A stretch of 64,000 bases of DNA from Hanleya hanleyi (lineage: Eukaryota > Mollusca > Polyplacophora > Lepidopleurida > Hanleyidae), in the NCBI GenBank assembly GCA_036873755.1, contig JAVTVY010018926.1, forward strand, positions 1-64,000, written 5' to 3'. Below the pieces are notes generated by a model. That model did not search any database, was not told the DNA's origin, and was given only the letters and a program-made list of their open reading frames with translations. Shown here in pieces: positions 24,301 to 35,960 of this stretch; the stretch's first letter is position 1; every line of letters begins with the position of its first letter. A program made the translations under genes and the position numbers.

Positions 24301-24401
24301 GGGTGGGTAACTTGTTCAGGAATATCTTCACCATAGAAAGGAAGGGATTTAATCAGGTTCGTGGGTGGAACATCCTTCTTGCTGACATCTGAATTATCCA
24401 T
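21393..24401 (-). pseudogene. LINE ORF2 (APE endonuclease plus RT), copy 1
   Basis: The endonuclease half (24,401-23,271) begins MDNSDVSKKD and shows FLHLNVRSL, GFSESWL, RGGGLIFYV, GLFYRPPGK, LMGDFNIDLF, LIDNIFVN and TDHFPVF, the ordered motifs of APE-type LINE nucleases. The RT half (to about 21,393) has NYRPISILPCFSKI, QYGFSANHSTS, GVPQGSILGPILFLIYINDI and FADD at 22,075-22,086. Motif A reads YISKAFDTVNH: the catalytic Asp expected before the SKAFD box is Tyr (codon at 22,345-22,347). Relative to copy 2, 16 bp are missing at about 23,307, breaking the frame between the halves, and the C-terminus is lost. The endonuclease frame itself is uninterrupted here. The CR1/L2 supergroup is likely; the exact clade is not determined. 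Confidence 0.92.
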
Positions 24402-25813
24402 ATTTTAACTGTATCATGATAGCAGAGAAAGTAAATATCACAAACAAGGCTAATATTAGAAAAAGCGAGTGAACAGGTAAGAATGAAAAAATAACATATA
24501 TACATTACATCCGCGTGGGGATCGATACATAAATATGGTCTACCCCGGGTGGATACACAAACCTATCACACGGCAGAAGTAGACGTGAGATTAAAGATGC
24601 AATTAAGAACGAATGAATCAATATATATATAAATTACATTGGCAGTTGACTTGAAATATTGCAATGTGGCAGATGGAGATGATTGAAAAACTGCTGAAAA
24701 CAGTATAATAAGTCCATATAAATCATCGGTTTGTGTTTGTCATGGCTAACTTATACATAAATGCAGTTTTACTGTGATAATTGAATTTTGGTCAATTACA
24801 ACACATATATGGGAATGACTGAGACAGATTTGGAGACAAGAAATAGGACCAAATTGACAAAGAACAACACCAGGTATTAAATGACAGATTGTGCGAAGTA
24901 ACTTGGAAAGGACAATATCATTACACCATCTCTAGCACATATGTGATTCACTGTACAGGTAGCCTGCATTGCTGAAGCATTGCTGAGTTCAGAAAAAAAT
25001 ACAACTATATATATATATATAGCTGCATATCTATTTAATAAGTTGTGATCAAATTATGCACATTAATGCCCAGATCAAACCACGATATCAAACGGGCATG
25101 TACATTTCACTTGCCTAAATTATACAGACAAAATACTCTGTGCAGGTTTGTGATGACGTATTGGTGTATGTTTCGCAACTATTAAATACACAGGACAAGG
25201 GTCAATACAGTCCGGGTACATCAGGCCAATGCCAAAATACGATAAAAATTACAAGGTTGGGTGACTAACCGTTTAATTAGTAGCATACAAATATCAATTT
25301 TAGTGTTATTTGTTGCTGGTGTGTCAGCGGACATTGTTCAATGCATAAGCTTGTAAAGGTACAAGTGAAGTAATACATTTAATAACATGCCGTCAGAGCA
25401 TATTTGAAAGTATATTGCACATTGTACATTTAAGATACTCGTTGTGACCCTCGGTGTATTTCAAGAGACACAGAAACAGAAGCATGTACATTTCACTGTC
25501 TAAATTGATCGGAGAATACTCTATGCAGGTTTATGAAGGCGTGTAGGTGTAAGTTTCGCAACTATTGAATAGACAGGACAGCGGTCAATACAGCCCGGGT
25601 ACATCAAGGCCAGTGCCATAAATACGATCAAAATTACAGGATTGCATGAACAACCATTTAATTTGTTATTTGTTACTGGTGTGTTAATGAACATTATTCA
25701 AGTGCATAGCTCGTAAAGGTACTTTAAAATAATACTTTGATACATGTAACATGGCAACTATTGAATAAAGCAGAAACGCTGAATGCCGTCAGAGCAGAAT
25801 TGAAAGTACGCGT

Positions 25814-26336
25814 TAAGACCGAACTTGAATATAATCGTCAGATGTTACCAGATGTATGTTTTTTAGTGCTTTAATTTCTTTTTTCTTTTAAAGCTTGATA
25901 TCTTTTCTTTGTTAATAAACATTAAGAAGTTGAACATATTCGTCAGAAGATTACTAAAGCAGTTTCCCATATACCATGTGTAGTGTGGGAAAATGGGTGG
26001 AAGGGCAAATTGACCTGAAGGGCAAAAGGTCAGAAGGGCAAATATCCGAAGGGCAAATGTCCGAAGGACAAATGACTTGAAGGGCAAATGACCTAGATCC
26101 GGTCAATACAGCCCGGGTACATCAAGACCAGTGCCATAACTACGATCAAAATTACAGGATTGCATGACCAACCATTTAATTAGTAGCAATACAAATATCA
26201 ATTTTAGTGTATTTGTTACATTATTCAAGTGCATAGCTTGTAGAGGTACTTCGGAAAAAAATACTTTAATAACATGGCAACTATTGAATAAAGCAGAAAC
26301 GCTGAATGCCGTCAGAGCAGAATTGAAAGTACGCGT
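25814..26336. repeat. 523-bp duplication present only in copy 1
   Basis: Matches 27,094-27,617 almost base for base: the right TIR of the nested element plus the adjoining monomer. The junction lies in a repeated GTACGCGT context. Copy 2 of the segment (around 59,250) lacks it. It is best explained by unequal exchange or replication slippage between monomers after the segment duplicated. Confidence 0.9.
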
Positions 26337-26519
26337 ACATTGTACATTTAAGATACTCGTTGTGACCCTCGGTGTATTTCAAAAGACGCAGAAATAGACA
26401 GCATGTACATTTCACTTGTCTAAATTGATCAGAGAATACTCTGTGCAGGTTTATGAAGGCGTGAAGGCGTGAAGGTGTAGGTTTCGCAACTATTAAATAG
26501 ACAGGACAGCGGTCAATAC

Positions 26520-27379
26520 GGAGTACAGTCAATTGCCCTTCTGGACATTTGCCCTTCGGACATTTGCCCTTCGGGTATTTGCCCTTCTGACCATTTGCCC
26601 TTCATGTCAATTTGCCCTTCCACACTACACATGGTATATGGGAAACTGATTTAGTAGACTTCTGACGAATATGTTCAAGTTCTTAATGTTTATTTCACAA
26701 GGAAAAGATATCAAACTTTAAAAGACAAAAAGAAATTAATGCATGAACAAAAAATACATCTGGTAGCATCTGACGATTATATTCAAATTCGGTCTTATTG
26801 TTTATTGAACAAAACCAGTGATGTGTTGATCAGGATTATCTGTGAGTGACCCAAGCCTGGGGAGTGATGGGTGATCAGTGAGGGGTTAATCTGGATTATC
26901 TCTGACTATTTATATTCTTCTGCTTAGTGGCATTTCTTACTCAGCTCTTTCATCTGATACTTCAAAGACCAATTAAATTTTTTTAATGAAAGAAAAAAAT
27001 GTTTATTGTTTATAAAATTTTTGTCTATATGCATTTTATATTTCATTTTACTTTCAGAAAAAAATGAACATGTTGCTGTGGATAAAATAAACATTAAGAC
27101 CGAACTTGAATATAATCGTCAGATGTTACCAGATGTATGTTTTTTAGTGCTTTAATTTCTTTTTTCTTTTAAAGCTTGATATCTTTTCTTTGTTAATAAA
27201 CATTAAGAAGTTGAACATATTCGTCAGAAGATTACTAAAGCAGTTTCCCATATACCATGTGTAGTGTGGGAAAATGGGTGGAAGGGCAAATTGACCTGAA
27301 GGGCAAAAGGTCAGAAGGGCAAATATCCGAAGGGCAAATGTCCGAAGGACAAATGACTTGAAGGGCAAATGACCTAGAT
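26520..27379. mobile_element. non-autonomous TIR element nested in the LINE, copy 1
   Basis: About 860 bp with inverted repeats of roughly 280 bp at each end. The outer part of each TIR is a run of spaced ATTTGCCCTTC/GAAGGGCAAAT motifs (five or six per side), and the inner part contains CACACTACACATGGTATATG and its complement. The centre (about 26,800-27,090) is AT-rich without an ORF. CGGTCAATAC flanks both sides (26,510-26,519 and 27,380-27,389) and may be the target duplication. Removing the element restores an uninterrupted LINE monomer. Superfamily not determined. Confidence 0.8.
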
Positions 27380-28214
27380 CCGGTCAATACAGCCCGGGTA
27401 CATCAAGACCAGTGCCATAACTACGATCAAAATTACAGGATTGCATGACCAACCATTTAATTAGTAGCAATACAAATATCAATTTTAGTGTATTTGTTAC
27501 ATTATTCAAGTGCATAGCTTGTAGAGGTACTTCGAAAAAAAATACTTTAATAACATGGCAACTATTGAATAAAGCAGAAACGCTGAATGCCGTCAGAGCA
27601 GAATTGAAAGTACGCGTACATTGTACATTTAAGATAACCGTTGTGACACTCGATGTATTTCAAGAGACGCAGTATCAGACGGCATGTACATTTCACCTGT
27701 CTAAATTGATCAGAGAATACTCTCCGCAGGTTTGTGAAGACAGGTCGGATATATTTCGCATTTTATGAAATAGACAGGATAGCGGCAATACAACCCGCGT
27801 ACAAAGTGACGTTGCCTTACGACCATTACTACACACCTGCACGGCTAGCAATTGAACTGGTTGCAGTAAAATAAAGTTAAATTTGGTTCATTTATTGCAG
27901 GTGCGTTGTGAACATTTAAGATATCGAATGAGTGTCTGTCTTGTTAAGTTTCGATCTCATAATAATGGAGTAGCACAGGACAGTATACAGTTCAAACACG
28001 TCTTCCAGTATATAGTCAGATATAGGTAGGTTGTAATAAAGTATAAAGTAGCAAATCTAACACCACGGCAACTAATAAGTGCCATCAATAAAGTTATATC
28101 ATGGAATTGGAAAGTACTTGTACTAACATCGAAGATACTTGACTGTTTGAAACTTGTATTTCCAAAGAGCATGGCATATCAGGGAATACATGCGTCCGGG
28201 AAAACCAATCATAG

Positions 28215-29126
28215 TCACAATTTTCCCGTTGAGTGTCTTTTCCATGGTTCGTCTGGTTTCGAACGAAATTTTAGGACGAGTTCAGCACCCAGAGTGCGAA
28301 TTCTGGTTTTACATTTAGTTTCGTGGCGCATCTCATACACAACCTTCTCCATTTGTGATCGTATATGTCTGAGCTGTGGTGGAAGGTCAGTTTTTATGGA
28401 CAGCTTTTTAGGGTTCCCCGCAAGATTTTTTGCAGCCCCCAGTATAGCGTCACGGTCCCATGTCGTCGCTGTAGTGATGATAATGCATGGGGGTCTAATT
28501 TCTTTCTCGATCGTGCCGGGTGGGTGGGGTAGTCTACGTGATAGTCGGTGGCAAGCAACCAGTGACATATTCTCCACAATTTCCTGGTCTAGTTTGAGAT
28601 CTTATCGGAAATTTTTTCTCACAACTTCATACGAATTTTCACGACCTCCCGTAGATAAAGGAATGCCATAAATACGTAAGTTTCTGTTGCGATCATGTAT
28701 TTCAAGGGCAATAAGTTGATCTTGAAGAGATTTGATCTTCTCCTCGTAATCTGCCCTAAGTTTTGGTATATAATTCTGTTATTTCATTAGATTGGAAATT
28801 CAATGTCTCGGTGTGGGCTTCCACAGTTGTTTTTAACTCACCATGTTTTTAACATCTGCTAGGACATTGTCGATTTTTTGGCTTAGCCTCTCCTCGAGAC
28901 CCAGAAGCAAGGTTTCAATGTTAGTTGATTTCGCCATGTCGATTTCACCTGGGTCAGATTGGCTTAATCGCACGGAGTCTAATGCTGAATGGTCGCTAGG
29001 AGTTGCAGTATTTTCACACACCTGATCAGCTTGGGCACTACGCAAATAATAAGACGGTGCTTCAACGGAATTAATTTTGACTTTTTTAGTCTGATGGGCA
29101 GATTTGCGTTTCACTTTGCTAGACAT
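28215..29126 (-). pseudogene. LINE ORF1 (coiled coil, RRM and CTD type), copy 1
   Basis: The N-terminus is Lys-rich (MSSKVKRKSAHQTKK), followed by a heptad-like coiled coil (IETLLLGLEERLSQKIDNVL, then ELYTK and KIKSLQDQLIALEIHDRN). An L1-ORF1-like RRM entry (NLRIYGIPLS) follows, and a basic C-terminal region with MSLVACHRLSRR, WDRDAILGAAKNL and TRIRTLGAELVLKF. The order matches the trimeric RNA chaperone of L1-type ORF1 proteins. At least two frameshifts (about 28,840 and 28,765) and one further stop (about 28,600) split it. The same lesions occur in the other copy, so ORF1 died before the segment duplicated. It ends at RHSTGKL at 28,215. Confidence 0.82.
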
Positions 29127-29427
29127 CTACAGTAATTCCAATCCCCAGAAGAGCCTAGTAGAAGGTAGCCACAATGACAGATCCAAAAATACAAAATGGC
29201 GCACTTGACCAACTGCCTTTGTTCTCCTCACCGACGTTCAATTTCTTCGGAAAAGTCCATGAAATATGAGTTTTTTCCTCATACCAAGTTCACAGCTCTG
29301 TTCATGGTGCCGATTAATATCGGATTGATGGCATATTCATAATCCAACCGGGGGAAAACCAGAAAAAACCCAGAAAATTTTCAGCTCACATTCTTGCTAC
29401 AACAGCCGCCCTTGCAACGGATCATGG

Positions 29428-29650
29428 GACAGTGAATGTCTGTCAGGCACTAACTGTCGGGTTAGAACTGTATGATTGGTAAAGTGATAATATTGATACG
29501 AACCACAGCGAGAAATGCAATCCCCGTAAGAACAAGTTTTGTTAGGTTAATTCATGTACTCTGTGGTGACAATGATGGCTGTGATACGGAGCCAGCGTGA
29601 AACACACGACCGCCGAGAGACAATATACGTCTGCCAGTTACTGTCAGATA
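29428..29650 (+). pseudogene. degenerate Ly6 exon-2-like units, copy 1
   Basis: Three partial units align with the real exon 2 at 54,155-54,267. The first has GAATGTCTGTCAGGCACTAA with CTGTCGGGTTAG (29,435-29,466). The second starts near GATAATATTGATACGAACC (about 29,487). The third, at 29,567-29,650, retains GATACGGAGCC, CACGACCGCCGAGAGACAAT and CCAGTTACTGTCAG. All carry stops or lack the conserved cysteines. The left-hand partner of the first unit was lost with the LINE 3' end in this copy. Confidence 0.75.
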
Positions 29651-29944
29651 ACTACTCTAAACAAAGGTCGAAGGAACGAGGAAAATTATGTAAGCGTATA
29701 GTGTATGACACCTACCACGTGACAGCCGAAGGTGTACATTCATGTATCCACCTATATATTTATCAATAATCTTATATGATGGCTCTGTAATCTCTGAGCA
29801 TACGGAGGCGCTGATGGCTGTTTCACTTCCACTGTCAACAAACTTTATATGGTATTTGCGAAAAGGACAGACCCAAGGCATCCATTGGCTGTCGTGACTC
29901 ATCTAAGCTGTCTAACCGAAGACACGACTTCAGCATTCTATTAT

Positions 29945-30030
29945 ATTAATTAGGACTTTGGATTGTGGACGCTGAAATTCCTCAATCTACGCCGGCTGAA
30001 TATTGAATGACGCACTAGACGCTTGTATTT
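29945..30030 (+). repeat. dispersed repeat family A, short copy
   Basis: Retains only the right end: TTTGGATTGTGGACGCTGAA, then GCCGGCTGAATATTGAATGA and ACTAGACGCTTGTATTTC. It is duplicated at 62,857-62,941. Confidence 0.8.
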
Positions 30031-30240
30031 CAAATCCTTATTGTTGAGGAATTAAATTTACGATAATTAAAAAAACACAACTATAATTCAAAGACAAAAA
30101 CGTTTACTAATTTTCATTGATGTTGGAGTGTCTTATCACATAATACTCGCGTACTTTTCAAAATGACTGCATCTCAGTAGGGCCTTCTTTATGATCTTTC
30201 GTACGAGACAATATAAGTCGAAAGGACATTGTCCCGTCGC

Positions 30241-30480
30241 GGACTTAGGTGTCGTAATCTCCATTGTGCTCAGTAACTGACAAAGAGTACTAACATGGGA
30301 GTAACTGATGGGCAGTTACCGACCCTTCTTAGCCTTGTAGCACTCCGTTTCACAATTTTCAGTTTAGCTAATGGAACTCCTATAGACTACTAACATGGGA
30401 GTAACTGACAGGCAGTTATTTCCTCTTCGTGACAAAGTAAGTACCGTATCACTGGAGTCCTTGTTCCAATTTTCCATTAT
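30241..30480. repeat. 101-bp tandem pair in the intron before Ly6 exon 3
   Basis: TACTAACATGGGAGTAACTG occurs at about 30,289 and 30,390, each followed by GGCAGTTA and later by CAATTTTC. The same pair is in the other segment copy (about 63,200-63,400). The period is close to that of the exon-2-like units, but the sequences are not evidently related. Confidence 0.7.
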
Positions 30481-30745
30481 AACTACCATGGTGTACTTCC
30501 CGAACATAGACCTTGTAATTTACTGTTTGTCCGAGCGATTAACTCTAAGGTATGTTTTTAACTTCTTTGTAGACTAAACTGCTAAATTATACCCAGGCAC
30601 AATAAACATACATAAAGCACGTGTTGAAAATCACAATTCACGAGTTGGCGATGTAATTAAATCACATCAAGCAATTGTATTACTGTCACCGTGGTATTGG
30701 AGTGTCATTTGTTACTTCTTCTGTTTTCGTTCATTATCTTTCCAG

Positions 30746-31006
30746 AAAGTTGCCTATACCTTCCCCCGTAATAATACTCTAATGGATGAGTCTATCGTGA
30801 GAGGTTGTTCTCCATCCTGTTCACTGAAAGATTCCCCAGCGAACTGTACTGTGGAAAAACGAGGCTGTGTGAAAAGACATTGTTGCCAGGATAAGGATTT
30901 GTGTAATGGTGCACAGAACCAGATATCAAGATGGCCGCCATATGGGCTTTACCTATTATTATTCTCTGTGTGGTTTTCCTCAACAGCTGGATGTTGGCAT
31001 GTTTAA
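30746..31006 (+). CDS. Ly6/three-finger last exon, copy 1
   Basis: Identical in translation to the exon at 63,657-63,917: acceptor ctttccag, then KVAYTFPRNN, RGCSPSCSL, RGCVKRHCCQDKDLCNGAQ, and a hydrophobic tail (YGLYLLLFSVWFSS) ending in a stop. It carries the last two fingers of a Ly6/uPAR domain with the CC and LCN signature, and a GPI-attachment-like tail. It is open, but no intact exon 1 or exon 2 lies upstream in the window. Only degenerate exon-2-like units at 29.4-29.65 kb precede it. It is either the end of a gene starting elsewhere or an orphan exon produced by the segmental duplication. Confidence 0.85.
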   Translation, partial: KVAYTFPRNNTLMDESIVRGCSPSCSLKDSPANCTVEKRGCVKRHCCQDKDLCNGAQNQISRWPPYGLYLLLFSVWFSSTAGCWHV

Positions 31007-31089
31007 TATTTAAATGTCATGTGACAAAGGAGAGTATAGTATACTAGAGTGTATCGTGCGATATACTACGTTGCAGCTAAATGACCTTT

Positions 31090-33639
31090 ACAGAAACTCT
31101 GTGATCAAGCTGATTGACAGTTTCTTCACAAGCCAATGAAAATAACCGATTTCTTCTCAAAAATTTGAATTGATCTTACAAGTGTTTCAAAGCTGGAAGA
31201 TATCCCTTGATGCACTGGATGTTTTAGTTTATGATAACCGATGGTGAATCAGTATCTCTAACAAACCCGATTCCATTGGTTGAAATTAGAAGATTTCCCA
31301 ACCAATCAAATAGTGTGTTTTTCAAATAAGAGAACACTTCCATGGGAGTTGATAATTGTGGTGTCTTGTGCCATGTTCTCAATATGAGTTATGTGATATG
31401 TAGACTGAATGACACAGAGCTGAATCTGATTGTGAAGCGTTGGCTGAATTTAACAGGACAATGTGTCATACATCTATGCAAACTAATATTGAATTCATCA
31501 TATAGAGAATATATAATATGCGGTGAAAATAGAATGGGACTATTTACCAGTGTTGTCAGGGGACATCAGCTTCTGTAAACATTCCAAGCATAGACCAATC
31601 AATTTGTGGGATTTTTTTACTTTTACATGCCTCTAGTATCAGAGGAGAACATGATTGAGAGACGCTGCTGATATAATATTGTGAAAAACGATACTTTGAT
31701 TTCATAAAGTAAAATATTTTCAGATAGTTTAATTCGTTTCGCTTGTGAGTGCAGGATGACCTATTTGTTCGTGTATTCCGTCTCATTTGTAACACGCTTG
31801 GATATACCATACACAAAAGTAATGAATGTGATATTTTGTAGTAAGTAAATATAGTTTCAACCTCTTTTCCCTGATTTCATTAACGAGTGAATTATTTTCC
31901 TTTTTTTCAGCGTTGGAAATAGCGCTATTATATTGATTGTACCAACTTTGTTATCAACTTTATAATGTACCTGCGCGAAATATAGAAGATAATTGTTTTT
32001 GATAGGTGTATTTCAGTACTTCGTTCGCAAATTACAAAAATATTTTCTTCGAAATTTCACCCTTGAGTTTCATCGTCACGAACCTCACTTGGAAAGCTTA
32101 ACTACTAATAATAAGCTGTCCATGTGAAACAAGACTACGAAAACTTTCATTGAAACGAGATTTTAAAACCTATGTTTAAACAATCCAATAGCTGGTCATA
32201 TGAGACTTCCGGAAGGAACCACCCGGCACCATTCAATAGGCTTGTTCAATTCACTGGAGAAATGAACCAGATCAAAGAGTCTGGTTGGTTATAAACATTT
32301 GCCGTTCGAAGAGGGAAGATATATCTCAATGAAACTGAATTGGAGTCTTGTTATCGTCTGGAATATATCTCCAATGATGCAATAAGCCAATGCTCATTGC
32401 CTGCATTCTCGGCAACACAATTCATTTGTCCTTCTCCGCGGCAAAGGCCGTTGCTCTGTAACTGACTTCTTCACTCGAAGGCATCAACCATTGCTCGGTG
32501 ACAGATACCAGTCTCTGTAAACTTCCTCTTTGTTCGCGGGAATCGTAACCCCTGTAACTTCAGCCTGAAAAAACAAAAAAAAGTTCTCAAAAGTCTCAGC
32601 AAGTTGTACTCGATATTTCTTTCTGAAATGCATGTTGATGTCCAAAACATTTATAGAGGAAACCATGTCAGGGATATACGGAAATATCTTATCACATATT
32701 GGTATATGACAAATAGATAGTCTACGGGTATTTCGTTTTATAAAGATCCCATTATGTAGCAAAATTAAACACCTTATTTGTGTATTGTGTTGATGATATA
32801 CTGGTACTGGCCTACATAATTTACTCCAGCCCATTAATTCCGCACTGTTTTGAGTTATGGATGTTCTGGAGTTGAGTTTTTTTTACAAAATACTTGTGGA
32901 TAAATCGGTCATATTTTGTTGTATATTTACGCATCTACACTAGTTATAATTCTTGCTATAAAATAAATTGAGTGACCTATTGACCTACATAAGGGATCGT
33001 ACTTAAGCGCTCGGTAAAACATACCCCATCTTCACATTGATTTCTCATTTATAACACCCGAGGCAGTAGAGTTATTAGAATATTATATAATGTGTTATCC
33101 CTGTCCCTGAAAAGTACCGTATGGGATAATCATGCTATAGACTAGTACAGACACTTGACCGCTTGTCGCTTGCAGGAAATTAGTTATTATATATGCCGGT
33201 TTGGTGCCAATATTTTCTAACGAAAAGGGACTTTTGAATCTGGATGCGGAAATTCTTCATGGACGATGACTGCCCGGCCATCCCAGCCTAGAAGAATACG
33301 TCTATCTATGGTCTAACACAAAATCACGATGAAAACTTTCCTATACGGTGCATGGGTTGAGAATCATACTGAGATAAGGCCTTTTTTCTGTTTGGTATGA
33401 TGGACTAAAAGGCCGAGAACATTTATTTTGCACTGCGTTTTACCTGCAATATACGAACGGTAGGGATTTATTGAGCGGTGGGAATGGTGGGCTATACTTG
33501 TACCCTGAACTATCAAATGTACGAAAACAAATGTGTTCTACAATTCTTGAACTCCAGTGACAGAAGAAAATATCGGACTAGCTGTTATTCCCTGAATCGA
33601 GAAAGTTTAGTTTCTTCCATGTCTTGTTTAAGCAAAGAT
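31090..33639. other. no gene recognised; repeat fragments
   Basis: 31,090-31,330 aligns to the repeat at 2.8-3.3 kb. A decayed family A piece lies at about 33,160-33,270 (TTGACCGCTTGTCGCTTGCA, TTTGGTGCCAATA, GGATGCGGAAATTC). Otherwise there are only short unrecognised frames. Confidence 0.45.
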
Positions 33640-35960
33640 TCTTAAAAGCGCCTATCGACCACAAGACCAGATCATTAAAGTCGAGTAAAGAGCGACTATA
33701 ACCGATCGATACAGTGGACAATGTATTTTATTATGGGTCAAATTGAACGGCATTTAAGCGAAAAACGCTTGTGAAGCACTTCTGTAATTCTGCAGCCAAC
33801 CATATCTATGGGCCAGTTAGTGAGTCGGTTCTATTCTCAACCCGTACAATTCCCCGTCACAGTAAGTCTATTTAGATCCAATCTAGCCTTGATACAATGT
33901 GGATGTTATTTGGAAGCGTGAAGGGAGTTCGTCGTAGAGAGATTCGTGTTGGGTTACATGTTTAAGCTCTAGCCGACTGTTATTGTATTTTCAACTGATT
34001 GAATTTACCTTGATCATCGTGGTGCGGTAACTCTCCGTTGATTTATTGGCATTTTCTTTATTATTTTGGAAATTCAGTGGACGTATTTTGTCAGCATCGC
34101 GGCAGGCATGGATTTATCAGAGATTGGGAGCTATATTGCAAATATGCCTCTGGAGGGATTATAATAGCAGAGTGAAGATATATTATAAAGCCACTCCAAG
34201 GGTTTACCGCCGACATAGGCTGTATACATGAACGACAACAGATTATACGGTCCCGGCAATTCACCTATAATAATGCATCTCAGAGATGTACACATTTCGT
34301 AAGTTTCGGCTGTTAATGAAAATAACATATAATCGTATCAATTACGGGAAATGCTTCGTAATGTGTCACCGTATACGACCTTGATCTAGAACTACACGGT
34401 AGGAACTGTCCGTGGTATTGATGGACATTTGATTTCTGAATTAGTAATACCACAACTCGTCATATTTTCTGCTGTAACTTAAGCCTCACGAACATGAGTT
34501 GTACGCAATCGGCCATCTTTTCTCATTGGGATCTCTTGCACGTGAAATACTGTTACGGCTTCACTGGAACAAAAGTTTGAAGATTCTTCGTCACATAGTT
34601 TTTGTCTTTGTGGTGAAACAATCGGTGTCACAATAGTTCCAGTATTGGTGGCAATCAGTGCCATGTTCCCTTACCTATGACGTGAATATGTCTGTGAGAG
34701 GATCACGCTATCACAGCTGACATTTGGGATATCAAGTCATCACCATGGAAACAGATAGATAACAAATATTCATCACGATGTTCGTACTGATTTTGTCAGA
34801 TATAGGTAAGTCAAATAATTCCATTTCCTGACGTTGCATAACACGCGCACTCCACATTGTGGGCACCAAGACGCATATGCAAGGTATTCCGAAACAATCA
34901 GATCGTTTCGCCCATTTGATGTTGTAAATAACATGCTAAGATTCCTTAGCCGGTTTGTGATGAATATGCCGGAGGTGATATTCGAGGGTGTCGAACGTCA
35001 AAGGGGTACCTCTACATTCGAGTATATGTAGGAGGCGTCAAAGGAAAGTCCTTTTACGCCTTTGTGAAAGTTTCTGAACACAGTTCCTTCGACTGTGCCA
35101 AACAACTGATTGATGTTGACTTAAATATGCATTTCGACTATAGGAATTCGAGAAACAAACTCCAAAATCGGTCAATACTATTCGTCAGACACGACATCAT
35201 CAGAAGTACCCAGACCTGGTCAAATGAGCAGACAGGTGGCTACCGTCGGTTATACGAACAGGTACGCGCCCATCCAGTCCGGAAAAAAATCTTTTCTGTG
35301 ACGTATCTCCGTGCCACTGGTTGAGTGCAACACGGTAGTGATACAACTTATTAGAACTGATGCCCTGTGACGGTAGAGGGCGAGAAAGGTGCTAAGGGTT
35401 GACATCCGTTTGTGCCATTGGATCCATGCCAATGGGTAGTGATATGACATTAGAAATGGCTTCCTGCTATTGCAAGGGATCAGAAAGGTGTATGCGTAGG
35501 GCGCCAGGAAGGTGTAGGTTTACCCCACGGATAATGTGCTAGTGTCACTGGACCAATTAGCTATGGAGATAAGCCGCCGAATACTTGCCACGGTATCCAC
35601 GATGTGCACCAGTCAAATCAAAGGTTTTTACGGTATGCTTTGACAGGATCGGATTTAGTTATTACTCCTTTTGTGCCACCCGCGTCAATTATTAATCACG
35701 ATGAACAATTTAGGTTCAACTTCGACAAGATCGACAACTTACATCTTGCACGGGAAAGAAAAGACTGATTTATTTCAGACGCAGGCTCTTAGAGTTCTTG
35801 TTATTATCAAATGGAAGGCATATCAAGATAAACGTCACATTATAAGATATATTTGTCTTCCCGAAGGACCGATCTGATATGAGAGGACTTTGGTATAGCG
35901 AGTGATATCTGCTTCAGATAGCATCTTCTTCAACAAAGGCGTCTCGCTTGATGCACAAAA
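33640..35960 (+). repeat. Ly6 first-exon tandem block A
   Basis: First of three diverged direct blocks, with counterparts at about 40.26 and 47.12 kb. Shared landmarks are CGACCACAAGACCAGA, ACTTCTGTAATTCTG, TTGATCATCGTGGTGCGGTA, the exon 1 region, TTTGTGAAAGTTTCT about 0.25 kb past exon 1, and GCATATCAAGATAAACGTCA near the end. By eye similarity is about 65-80% with many indels. Confidence 0.8.
34745..34805 (+). pseudogene. Ly6 exon 1 copy A, with early stop
   Basis: Same 61-bp length and same gtaagt donor as the intact exon at 48,386. The frame reads METDR then TAA at codon 6, where the intact copy has TTA (Leu). A later in-frame ATG (codon 12) would leave only MFVLILSDI before the donor, too short for a typical signal peptide. 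No exon 2 or 3 was found before the next block. Confidence 0.8.

Larger units (their letters stand above)
25097..28160 (-). repeat. tandem monomers between LINE ORF1 and ORF2, copy 1
   Basis: Units of about 380-410 bp share CATGTACATTTCACTTGTCT, GCAGGTTTATGAAGGCGTG, TTTCGCAACTATTAAATAG, GGTCAATACAGCCCGGGTAC, GATCAAAATTACAGGATTGC and TGCCGTCAGAGCAGAATTGA. Anchors are at about 25,097, 25,483, 26,402 and 27,683, with an older diverged unit up to about 28,160. A TIR element and a 523-bp extra segment interrupt the array. The stretch 24,402-25,096 next to ORF2 is not repeated and holds a TA microsatellite. Repeated monomers next to a LINE ORF can act as promoter units, but that is inference here. 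Confidence 0.8.
21392..29427 (-). mobile_element. LINE, copy 1, lacking its 3' end
   Basis: Same insertion as 54,449-62,338 in the duplicated segment, sharing its 5' flank in the Ly6 exon-like array at 29,428. The 3' end is cut by the duplication breakpoint at about 21,392, within the last 50-60 codons of ORF2, so the 3' UTR and ATTC tail are missing. It contains ORF1 (28,215-29,126), monomers, a nested TIR element and ORF2. Confidence 0.9.
21392..31099. repeat. segmental duplication, copy 1
   Basis: This block is repeated in the same orientation at 54,846-64,000, at about 99% identity by eye with scattered SNPs and small indels. The left junction shares CTATACAGG with the other copy but is followed outward by unrelated, Crypton-adjacent sequence. 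The right end cannot be placed because copy 2 runs off the window. Copy 1 carries 523 extra bp (25,814-26,336). It may be a true duplication or an unmerged haplotype in the assembly. Confidence 0.95.

Noticed and set aside
28147..28671. 174-codon plus-strand open frame, repeated at 61,062-61,586
   Set aside because: It is antisense to the clear LINE ORF1 on the minus strand and has no recognisable domain.
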